Positions 10,075-17,433 of a DNA stretch of 17,433 nt are shown piece by piece (position 1 is the first letter of the stretch; each line of letters starts with the position of its first letter). The translations under genes and the position numbers were made by a program. The notes beneath the pieces were generated by a model. The model was not told the DNA's origin and did not search any database. It saw only the letters and a list, made by a program, of their open reading frames with translations. Source of the stretch: Pigoraptor vietnamica (Eukaryota; Opisthokonta; Filasterea); the NCBI GenBank assembly GCA_943704525.1, contig CALSCQ010000129.1, positions 1 to 17,433 of the forward strand, read 5' to 3'.

Positions 10075-11410
10075 TTAAGGCATGGGGCAGTCGGCCGTGG
10101 GGAAGCACTTGCCCCCGCCCGTCATGCTCGTGTGAATGCAGTGCACGTTCGGATTGACGAGCGCGTTGAGGAAGTGGAACTGACGGCAGAACTGCGTGTT
10201 GCCCTGGAGCGCAAACTTGTCGCACGCCCTGGGAAGGGACATGATGAACCCGATGCAGGCCTCGATGCTCGCGTACACCTGGTTCGCGCCCGTGCACTTG
10301 GCCATGATGCCGCCGCAGAGGGTCGGGACGTCGACCACACCGGCGCGCGGCACTGTCGCGGGGTCAATGTCCACCGTGAGCTCCTTCATGAGGGGAGAGC
10401 ACGCGCCGAACGTAACAGAGTAGTTGGAAGAGAGCGGCAGAGTCACGTTCTCCATGTCCGTGCCAAAGAGGCGGGGCCAGAAGAACAGCTCGGACGTCTT
10501 GAACGTGACCGTGTCGCCTTCCCACTTGACCGTCTCGGGAATGTAGTCGTACTTGGTGATCCTGCGCATCCGCAACGCAAGGGCATAAGTGCGATGCATT
10601 GCGAGAGTGGCATGCCAAAACAAGCGCAAAAAGGTCACTCGTTTCTAGCACAACTCAAAGGCGTTGCAGAAAATTCGCTACTTGAGCACGCACGCTCACC
10701 AGTAGAGCCCGCCGTTGAGCTGGGGCTTGGTCACAAGAAGGTACTCGACAGCGGACTCCACGCCAGTCCACGTGCCCGTCGCGGGAACGTGGAGAACGAC
10801 GTCAGGCTGGAGGGACGAGCGGATGGCGATCTGTCCCACAAACAGAATTCTCGTGTCAGCACACGAAGAGAAAAGGCGACGATAAGGTCATCCTCCCGTC
10901 ACAAGAGAGCTAAAAATGCGTGCAAATAGCAACGACCACGACAGTTCCCCGTCTGCGCACCTGCGTCGTCGCAAGGTCCACCGTGTTGAGGAGCGCCGTA
11001 AAGTAGCGCGTCACCGACGTCATACGGATCGTGCGCAGCTGGTTCATCGTCAGCCCCGGGCACCCGCTGGGCTGTTCGCACAGCGAGCCATCCTTCCACT
11101 TGTTGAAAGTGCTCTCCCAGTCATCGAGAGACCCCTCCCACTCCTGGAGGTCGCTGTTGTAGTCGGCTGCCAGGGCGTGAAGAAGAGGGCGATCGAGAAC
11201 CGCACATTTAGCCTCAAAATCACTGCGAGTACTTCACTCCCAATCTCAAATATGAGCCAACAGAGTACTATGAACGCGGGTGGTATAATAAATATAAAAC
11301 ACTATCATTGTGCGCAGAGAACGTCAAACGAATCCCTCGCACCGCAACTCACCGCGCACAGCCGCGACGGCAAGAGCCGCCACCAACAGGGCAACAACAA
11401 AGCGGGCCAT
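10075..11410 (-). CDS. Secreted cysteine-rich protein, possible NTF2/SnoaL-like fold (4 exons)
   Basis: I do not recognise this as a named gene. On the minus strand the exons, in transcript order, are 11410-11353, 11166-10961, 10830-10700 and 10561-10075. All introns are GT..AG, and frames close to a 293-residue protein ending in TAA. Residues 1-20 are a clean signal peptide (MARF, then an Ala/Val/Leu core, with cleavage likely near A20). The middle (~50-165) has a long helix, then an LQPDVVLHVP...GTWTGVESAVEYL pattern and paired strands, resembling NTF2-like/SnoaL-like domains. The C-terminal ~110 residues are cysteine-rich and end in an HC-x-H...GGGKC motif. The mature chain has 11 cysteines (49, 55, 186, 214, 221, 234, 245, 257, 273, 284, 290) and two N-glycosylation sequons (N170, N178). 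No membrane anchor is visible. It is probably extracellular or lumenal; the function is unknown. Gene structure is fairly sure, fold assignment tentative. Confidence 0.85.
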
Positions 11411-11560
11411 TTCTTAGGCACACAAAGTCGCACGGTCGTATTGGACAGCCTTCCACGCTGTCAATGGAGGAAATAAGCACGAGAGAGAGAGCGAGGGAGG
11501 AGTGTGTGTCTGGCCGCGTGAGCCTAGAGGGGGTGTGGTCGCCGAATGTGGCCAAATTCT

Positions 11561-11591
11561 CGACAATGGTTTCCAAATTTGGGCATTGTCG
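11561..11591. repeat. Perfect 8-bp inverted repeat flanking a CArG-like box
   Basis: CGACAATG (11561-11568) and its exact reverse complement CATTGTCG (11584-11591) flank a 15-base spacer. The spacer contains the palindrome CCAAATTTGG. The arrangement could be a paired binding site or a cruciform. It lies about 280 bases upstream of the FYV7-like start and about 150 bases upstream of the divergent gene's start. Confidence 0.7.
11573..11582. promoter_or_regulatory. CArG-box-like palindrome (MADS/SRF-type site)
   Basis: CCAAATTTGG exactly fits the CC(A/T)6GG consensus bound by SRF-type MADS-box factors in animals and fungi. It sits in the divergent promoter, inside the larger inverted repeat. 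The site identity comes from consensus only; binding is inference. Confidence 0.4.
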
Positions 11592-11602
11592 GTTGAAAAG
11601 TA

Positions 11603-11616
11603 AGCGAAATTTCGCT
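11603..11616. promoter_or_regulatory. 14-bp perfect palindrome with back-to-back TTTCGC
   Basis: AGCGAAATTTCGCT is a perfect palindrome made of two divergent TTTCGC half-sites, similar to the core of E2F-type elements. A partly related CGAAGTCTCGCTT stretch follows about 15 bases later. It is a candidate dimeric transcription-factor site in the divergent promoter; the factor is unknown. Confidence 0.4.
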
Positions 11617-11872
11617 AAGAAATTAACGAAGTCTCGCTTGAAATGAATAATTTGTAACGGCGGGATATGTGCGTGTAGGGTGGGATTTACAGAAACCCGC
11701 ACGTGTTGCACTTTTAACAGCAACAACGGGCAATAACGTGCTGCGTCGGCGAGTGTGCGTGAGCGTCAGCTTGACTTCTGCAACTGTGCTTCCGATCTTT
11801 GGTCGCGTTGCCCTCAGACGAACCTATTACGGCCGACAGTGGCGTCTGAAACCTGCCATTAGTCAGCACAAC

Positions 11873-12920
11873 ATGGGACGACCGGGGCAACGCGCGCCGG
11901 TGGACCCGGCTGCGTTTGAGCGGCGCAAAAAGAGCGGCATGTCGCTCGAAAAGTTCGCGAACGCGCGAGGGCGGCAATTTGTGTCGCACAGTATCCGCAC
12001 TTACCATTCGCCGTTCGTCTACAGACTGTCGTGATGTGCGTCAGTGGCCAAGTGCGTGGTGCATCCCCTGACTGTGTGACACAGAGAAGGAGGCTGCGCA
12101 GATTCGCAAATTCAAGACAATTGCCGCGTACAAACGCCTCTTAAAGCGCGAAGGCATGGCACCTCCCGATTCCACCAAAGACGAGGTAAGTTAGTGCATA
12201 TACTGCTCGTGCATCTCGATATAATGCAATCGGTTGTAATCCGTTTTCGATTTGTACCCGCGCTTTGCAGGCGGGTCGCACAGCCAACGTGGCAGCTGTG
12301 ACAGCAGTTGATGCATCGGAATCTGTCGCCAGTGACGCCAGTGAGCACGTCATTTCGACAAGTGGCCAGGACGTCTCGCCAGTGGGTGGCGGACAGCCAT
12401 GCTCTGTTTTCCCTTTCGTCACTTGTCACTTGATGTGAGTATCTGCCACAGAGAAAGTCCTCGAACGAGAAGAGCAAAGAAGCGGGATCCAAGGCAAAAA
12501 CCCCGAGGTGCGTCATGTAATCCCTCTCCGTCTCTATCTCTCCTTTTTTGGCTTAAAATTATGAGGTTGCATCTGAAGTCATAATCCAATGCAGTCACCA
12601 GAGTCGTGGCGTGTCAGCATTGTCGAAGGAGCGGCGTCGTTATGAGGAGTTGATGAGACAAAGAAAGGAAGAGGCAGAGGTATGGCCTGTTACGTGAGGG
12701 ATATTGTGTCTTAGCTGCAGTGCGCGGCCCCTAATCTGGCCCTCCGCCTGTCTAGGCAAAGGAAAAGGCGCGCATTGAACGCGAACGCCTGCTGCGCGAA
12801 CGACAACAACATCGGCGAGACACTGCGCGCAAAATGACGCGCAAGACACACCGCGGACAGCCGATACTCTCGCACCAGATTGAGCACCTGTTGGACAAGA
12901 TCCAAAAATCACAGCGATAA
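11873..12920 (+). CDS. rRNA-processing protein, FYV7/CCDC59 (TAP26) family
   Basis: Family members are small, basic nucleolar proteins needed for early 18S rRNA processing in yeast. Exons are 11873-11990, 12085-12185, 12271-12381, 12452-12507, 12595-12679 and 12756-12920, giving 211 residues. The ATG has a strong context (A at -3, G at +4). The N-terminal part has KFKTIAAYKRLLKREG (family EYK..KAL/YLKAL region). The middle (74-128) is acidic/Ser-rich then Lys-rich. From 139 on there is a long charged helix (KERRRYEELMRQRKEEAE) leading to the diagnostic C-terminus KMTRKTHRGQP (183-193) and IEHLLDKI (199-206), which resembles yeast Fyv7 RTRTGQP...IEDLLDKI. The first donor is uncertain: GTATCC at 11991 gives a phase-1 junction, and the same GTATCC donor is used in the p38 gene here. 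A donor at 11981 with an acceptor two bases later also keeps frame. Intron 3 (12382-12451) is short, 70 bases. Confidence 0.82.
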
Positions 12921-13088
12921 ACCCAATGTTCAGCTGCCGTTTCACTGCCGCGCGTGACTGCAATGTCCTGTTTGTGTGTGTTTTGGGCGCTTCCAGCCTC
13001 ACTTTGTCGGTTTTTATGAAACTAGAGCATATCGTTGCATCTCGGGCTGTCGGAGAACGCCTTTGAACCGTTGGCAACGAAGCGCTCC

Positions 13089-13098
13089 GTGACGTCAC
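13089..13098. promoter_or_regulatory. CRE/ATF-type palindrome upstream of the p38-type kinase
   Basis: GTGACGTCAC is the full-length cAMP-response-element palindrome bound by CREB/ATF-class bZIP factors. It lies about 450 bases before the p38 start codon but upstream of a possible FYV7 poly(A) signal, so it may fall in FYV7 transcribed sequence. The core TGACGTCA also occurs in WNK coding DNA (5874-5881), so chance is possible. Confidence 0.4.
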
Positions 13099-13151
13099 AA
13101 TCCCATTCCCGAAAAAGACATTCGAAGGCAGTAAATAGTAACATGATTCCA

Positions 13152-13157
13152 AATAAA
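13152..13157 (+). terminator. Candidate poly(A) signal of the FYV7-like gene
   Basis: An exact AATAAA lies 232 bases after the FYV7 stop in a locally AT-rich segment. It is the only exact hexamer I noticed between the two genes on this strand. Confidence 0.45.
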
Positions 13158-13260
13158 GGTATTGACAGTACTAAAAGCCTAATATGGACATACGAGGCGT
13201 CCAATCGGTTGTTGTGGTCACCCCCCGCAGACACTTCCGATGCTCCTTTCTCCTCACTCG

Positions 13261-13297
13261 CACGCGCCCGCACGCACGCACACGCACGCACACGCCC
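13261..13297. repeat. CA/ACGC-rich simple repeat
   Basis: An imperfect run of ACGC and CACG units lies about 245-280 bases before the p38 start. Alternating purine-pyrimidine composition makes it a possible Z-DNA-prone, nucleosome-disfavouring promoter segment; it may also be simple microsatellite. Confidence 0.6.
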
Positions 13298-13541
13298 TTC
13301 CATTGGCGCAAGCGACGTACTCGCCTCGCAACACTCGATCCCATTTTCAAAACTATCGCAGAGAGTCTTCGTTCGTGAATCTTTTTCCATTGTGCGTTTG
13401 AATAGGGGACCACCTTTTCCGCTCTGCGCATTCTTGCGCAAACGTCGTGGGCTTTTTCGCACCTCGCCACAACAACGGCCCTTGATTGCGACGGTCTCCT
13501 AGCCGCACGTCCATCGGGGCGTGTGTCGGACCTCCTAGAAG

Positions 13542-15432
13542 ATGGCCGACGAACAGTTTGTGAGCACTGAGCTCAACGGCACTTGCTTCGAAGTGCCGCG
13601 GCGGTACACACAGCTTGCGACCATCGGGATGGGCGCGTTCGGGCAGGTCTGGTGAGTGCGGCATCCTTCGTCGTGCCATGGAATGGGCGCCGAGTGCGCC
13701 GTGTACACGCAGTGTTTTTTAAATTTATGCATCTGCGGCCCTTGGCGTGCTTCCTACCGAACATTGACACACAACGGGTTCATGTGTCTCTTCGTTAACC
13801 CTCGCTTTGCGATTATTGTCCCGCGTGGCTTTGCTGTGGCTGTGTTTTTGACTTGCATCCGAGTGCGGTTGCGGTGTGCGTGACTGCGTATTAGGGCCGT
13901 CGCCTCTCTTTTACCGTTCGTGGCTGATGTCTTGCTGCGTGGGCGACGCAGTGGCGCCGTTGACACGCTCAAGCAAAAGAACGTTGCCATCAAGAAGGTC
14001 CTCAAGCCCTTCCAAACGGCCATTCACGCGAAGCGCACATATCGCGAGATTCGGCTGTTGCGGCACATGCGCCACGAGAATGTGAGTCACCGCTCTGTTG
14101 TTCACTTCCAATCCTCGCACTTTATCGTGTGTGAGTTGTCTTGTGCGTGTAAATGCTTTGTGTGGTGCGTCCGCATGTGCGTGCGTGCGTGCGTGTGTCT
14201 GTGTCTGTGTGTGCGTGCGCGTGTATGTGTGGAAAGTGTGGGTTGGTGGTGGTGTCTGTGTTTGTGTGTGTGTGTGTGCGTGCGTGCGTGCATGTGTGTG
14301 TGGGTGCGGGTGGTGGTGGTGGTGGTGTGTCTGCTGTTTGCGTTTACCTTGAGTGCGCGACGCTTATGGCGCTGCTTCGCTGCAGGTTATTGGACTGGAG
14401 GATCTCTTTACGCCCGCCAAAACAATCGACCAGTTCAACGACGTGTGCGTTTTTTCCCTCCCTCTTGCTATGTGAACGGCGTGAATGACCAGCCGATGTC
14501 ATTTATAATGCACTCCTGTGTAACTCCCACCTTCTCCCACACACGGACTGACTCGATGACTGACGCGCAGGTACCTCGTGACGGACAAGATGGGCGCCGA
14601 TTTGAATAGCATAGTGCGCACGCAGCAACTCAGCGACGACCACGTGCAGTTCCTTATCTACCAGATTCTCAGGGGTCTCAAGGTGTGCGGGCCTGTTTGT
14701 CGCCTGCGTCGCGCCTCCTTGTGTGCCCCTGTGCTCGCGTGTTTGTGTGCGTGCGCGTGCGTGCGCGGGAGCTGTGTGTGTGCGTGATGGGCGCAGATGG
14801 GTGCGGCCAGTATTGTGTGTTGTGTGACCTTGCGCGTGACTCCGAGCTCAACCTGTTCTCTCGGTTCATCTCGCAGTATGTGCATTCGGCCGGCATCATC
14901 CACCGAGTGAGTGGGCGCGATTGTTTTTCGCTGCGATGAGTTGTGTGTGTGCGTGTCATGTAGACGGCGGTGTTTAGGTCAAATTGCCGGCTTCCTCATA
15001 TTGCTACGATTTTGTTGTAGGATCTCAAGCCCAGCAATGTCGCCGTGAATGAGAACTGCGACCTCAAGGTAGTTCACGTTGGCCAGGCATCATGATTGTT
15101 CGTTTCGTGCATTGGCCATTGTTTGTATCAGCGCGGCACGCGTGTGTACGCGCATTTCTTCCACCGAGACACGCACTTGCCCGCACATACAGTGTATGCA
15201 CATTCCTCCAACGATGCACGCACGCACTCCCGTACATCCGCCCTTCACTGTGCACTCAACGCGCAATTTTGTTGGCGATGTCAGATTCTCGACTTCGGCC
15301 TTGCGCGCGTCGCCGATCCCGAGATGACGGGCTATGTGGCCACGCGCTGGTACCGCGCGCCCGAGATTATGCTCAGCTGGAAGAAGTACGACAAGGGCGG
15401 TGGGTGTGCGAATGCGCACGTTTGGCTCTGTG

Positions 15433-15510
<78 letters not shown>

Positions 15511-16956
15511 TGGCTGCGTGTGCGTACGTGCGTGTGTTTGACATGCGATCCCATCTCACCCGTTTCGTTCCCCCCTCTTCTTCCTCGTCCCTATCGCACG
15601 CGACACGCGCACAATCGGCCGTAGTGGACATTTGGTCCGTCGGTTGCATTATGGCGGAGCTCCTCACCGGCAAGCCGCTGTTCCCGGGCACGGACCGTAT
15701 CCATCTCACCCACTTAATGCTGTTGTTGTTGCGCGTGTGCACACACCCCGCTCGCGGAGTGTGTGGTCGGTGCGGCTGTATTTGCCGTATCGCGTGTATC
15801 GTTCGTGCGGTGTAAGCCTTGACGCCTTTCGAAAACAACAGACGTCAACCAGCTGACGCTCATCACCGAGATTGTTGGCACGCCGGACGAGCGGACCATC
15901 AAGAACATTGAGAGCGAGACGGTGTGTGTGTGTGTGCATGAGTGCGCGTGCGTCAACCCCTGCGACTTGCACCTTGCAAATGCACACCCGCCTTGCACTG
16001 TGTGTACTTTGCGTTCCGTTAAATCGGTTTGCAAGGTCCCCTCGCCTTCTCTCTTGTCGACTTGACTTCAACCTCATTTATTGTCAATTATGTTTTGCGC
16101 GTCCCTTGGTGTGCTCCTATGTCTCTTGTGTCGCATACTGTTGTGCTCTCTCGAGAGTCCCTCCACTGACCTCTTGTGTCGCCTACTGTTACGCTCCCTC
16201 TGGCGCGTCCCTTGGTGTGCTTCAACTGACCTCTTGTATCGCGTACTGTTACGCTCTCCCAGGCGCGCGCCTACGTCATGTCGATGCCGAAGCACAAGAA
16301 GGTGCCCTTCACGCAGATCATCCCCGGCGCCAACCCGGACGGTGGGTCTCTCTGCTGCGAAACGAACGGACGAACACACGGCCCGCCTTCCCTCGCCCTT
16401 CCCTTCCCTGTCTTGCCCCTGAGCCAACGCCTGGTGCCTCTGTTATTTGCTCTCGGCGCCTCTTTTAAAACGCGGCTTCCCTTCGCAGCGATTGACCTTC
16501 TCGAAAAGATGCTCATCTTTGAGCCCGCGAATCGCATCACGGCGTCCCAGGCGCTCGCCCATCGGTACTTTGCGACACTCCACGACCCCGACGACGAGGT
16601 GCGTGCAGCAGTTGTGTCGCATCCATTGGATGTGTTTGTGGTGTTTCTACGCGTGAACATCTTGTTGCGTAGCGAAGTGCACTTGACGCATGCCGACAAC
16701 GCAATCGCGTGCGCGTGCTGTTCTTTTCGTAATGGGGATCTTTTGTGCGCAGCCCATTTCGCCCACAATCTTCGACGACGCGTTCGAAGGCGCTGATCTC
16801 CCCGCGGACCAGTGGAAAGGTGCGTGTGGGAAGGCCGTTGTTGGCTGGGATTGGACTCGCGTGGAGTGCACAACGTGTCGTTTGCCAACGGCACTGTTTC
16901 CGACCGCAGAGAACGTGTGGAAGGAGATCCAGGACTACCGCCAGCGTGGCCGGTAA
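13542..16956 (+). CDS. p38/HOG-type stress-activated MAP kinase
   Basis: This is a terminal kinase of the stress/osmotic MAPK cascade, activated by dual phosphorylation and acting in cytosol and nucleus. Thirteen exons are 13542-13651, 13952-14081, 14386-14444, 14571-14682, 14877-14906, 15021-15068, 15285-15399, 15625-15696, 15842-15921, 16263-16341, 16489-16598, 16753-16819 and 16910-16956. They encode 352 residues (animal p38 is about 360). Visible hallmarks are [13 protein letters not shown] (K51), gatekeeper T104 followed by MGADLN (the p38 Met-Gly hinge), HRDLKPSN (D148), DFG (D166-G168), activation motif TGY (178-180) and [13 protein letters not shown]. Also present are [29 protein letters not shown] (docking-groove side) and a C-terminal DPDDEP...[14 protein letters not shown] tail. 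The ATG context is good (A at -3, G at +4). Exon 5 is only 30 bases, and the HRD motif is split across the exon 5/6 junction. The loop TGY and hinge exclude ERK (TEY) and JNK (TPY). Whether the ortholog is p38 or HOG1 needs a tree. Confidence 0.96.
14140..14338 (+). repeat. GT-rich low-complexity in p38 intron 2
   Basis: Interrupted GTGT/GCGT runs and a later GGT repeat fill most of the intron between exons 2 and 3. No coding or RNA feature is apparent within it. Confidence 0.8.
15441..15502 (+). repeat. (TG)31 microsatellite in p38 intron 7
   Basis: This uninterrupted run of about 31 TG dinucleotides lies 40 bases after the exon 7 donor and is flanked by interrupted GT/GC repeats out to about 15533. 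It is transcribed as UG repeats, a class bound by CELF- and TDP-43-type splicing factors in animals. It is probably highly length-polymorphic. Confidence 0.95.
16091..16260 (+). repeat. Three tandem 50-60 bp repeats ending at the p38 intron 9 acceptor
   Basis: Copies lie at 16091-16150 (60), 16151-16200 (50, with an internal 10-base deletion) and 16201-16260 (60). Shared blocks include GCGCGTCCCTTGGTGTGCT (copies 1 and 3), ACTGACCTCTTGT (copies 2 and 3) and TACTGTTACGCTC (copies 2 and 3; near-match in copy 1). The last copy runs directly into the CCCAG acceptor of exon 10, so the repeat unit includes a branch-site/polypyrimidine-like segment. Confidence 0.85.
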
Positions 16957-17375
16957 TGCGACTGGAGCGCACGCACGTTGCCTCTCCCGCCGCGCTTCCC
17001 TGCGCCGTTTTGTGTGGCTCGTGCACACCGCTGCCGTTTCGCGTGTTTAGCGCTTGCGTGACGTCCGCTGCGTATTCTTTCCGCTGTTGTGTGCCACGTG
17101 TGTGTGTGTGTGTTTTGCCGCTCTTGTGTGTGTGTTTGCGCCGCTGTGTCTCGGTGCACTTGGCGTGCCCGTACATCGGAGTTCTGTATAATATCGCCTC
17201 TCGGGAGTGGACTGAGGGGTCAAATGAAGAATTCGCTGTCTCACTGGCTGTGCCGTGTGCTGTGCGTGTGCGGGCGTGTGCGACGAGGGCTGTGTTGTCT
17301 GCTTGTTCCAATCGGAAACACTGGTGATTATGAGTGGTGAGGGTTAGGTTCGTCACGTGAGCATCAGCTGGCTCA

Positions 17376-17378
<3 letters not shown>
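16957..17378 (+). other. p38 3' flank
   Basis: This stretch holds the presumed p38 3' UTR and downstream DNA, with GT-rich stretches (17098-17135). I find no exact AATAAA, no conserved exon and no RNA gene. A CACGTG hexamer (E-box) occurs near 17354. Confidence 0.4.

Positions 17379-17433
<55 letters not shown>
17379..17433 (+). repeat. (TC)n microsatellite, cut by the window end
   Basis: An uninterrupted TC dinucleotide run of 55 bases reaches the last base of the window, so its true length is unknown. It may mark an assembly break or contig edge. Confidence 0.95.

Larger units (their letters stand above)
11411..11872. promoter_or_regulatory. Divergent intergenic promoter region
   Basis: This region of 462 bases separates the start codon of the minus-strand secreted-protein gene from that of the FYV7-like gene, so it should contain both promoters. 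It holds a compact cluster of symmetric elements at 11561-11616 (annotated separately) in an AT-rich stretch that differs from the GC-rich surroundings. No TATA box is obvious on either strand at the expected spacing. Confidence 0.6.
12921..13541 (+). other. FYV7-p38 intergenic region
   Basis: This stretch of 621 bases holds the FYV7 3' UTR with AATAAA at 13152-13157, a CRE-type palindrome at 13089-13098, a CA/ACGC-rich stretch around 13255-13297, and the presumed p38 promoter and 5' UTR. No coding exon is supported here. Confidence 0.55.

Noticed and set aside
12020-12078. Possible intronic box C/D snoRNA in FYV7 intron 1 (GTGATGT ... CTGA)
   Set aside because: The C box deviates from consensus, the C-D distance is short, and no terminal stem or C'/D' pair is visible.
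12382-12451. Stop codon TGA at 12433 as the natural end of a truncated FYV7-like protein
   Set aside because: Reading through ends without the conserved C-terminus. Splicing 12382-12451 leads in frame to the exons encoding the family's GQP and LLDKI motifs, so the intron model is much better supported.
15096-15815. 239-codon open frame covering p38 exons 7 and 8 with introns
   Set aside because: It reads through a long GT microsatellite (Cys-Val repeats). The conserved kinase sequence is recovered only by splicing the intron out.
17340-17350. GGGTTAGG read as telomeric repeat near the window end
   Set aside because: It is a single copy of the hexamer with no tandem array. The adjacent repeat is plain (TC)n.

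Overview
This window is eukaryotic nuclear DNA. It is gene-dense, fairly GC-rich and intron-rich. It carries five protein genes: the 3' part of a mitochondrial aconitase, a WNK kinase, an unrecognised secreted protein on the minus strand, an FYV7/CCDC59-type rRNA-processing protein, and a p38/HOG-type MAP kinase. I assembled each gene by joining GT..AG exons, checking that reading frames closed across every junction and comparing the result with remembered family hallmarks. A WNK together with an animal-like p38 (TGY loop, MG after the gatekeeper), many short introns of roughly 70-340 bp, and GT/CA-rich introns suggest a unicellular opisthokont, probably a holozoan protist such as a choanoflagellate relative. 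This assignment is inference. There is no bacterial or viral content.

Layout: 1-2584 (+) is aconitase, nine exons seen with the 5' end outside the window, followed by poly(A) signals. 2700-3839 is a long gap with no supportable gene, presumably the WNK upstream region. 3840-9796 (+) is a ten-exon WNK of 1,619 aa: an N-terminal kinase domain, an OSR1_C-like domain, then a very long Gln/Ala/Ser/Pro-rich tail with polyglutamine, Gln-Ala and MAPQG repeats. 10075-11410 (-) is a four-exon, 293-aa secreted cysteine-rich protein, convergent with WNK. 11411-11872 is a divergent intergenic region with nested inverted repeats and a CArG-like box. 11873-12920 (+) is the FYV7-like gene, six exons, 211 aa. 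13542-16956 (+) is the p38-type kinase, thirteen exons, 352 aa. A CRE-type palindrome lies upstream, and its introns contain large GT repeats and a tandem 50-60 bp repeat. The window ends in a (TC)n microsatellite.

How they relate: aconitase (TCA cycle) and FYV7 (ribosome biogenesis) are housekeeping genes. WNK (ion and volume sensing) and p38/HOG (osmotic and general stress) both belong to stress signalling, but nothing here shows that their proximity is functional. The points most worth checking are substitutions in the WNK chloride-sensing pocket, an in-frame stop-free intron inside the OSR1_C-like domain, the unrecognised secreted protein, and the structured divergent promoter.
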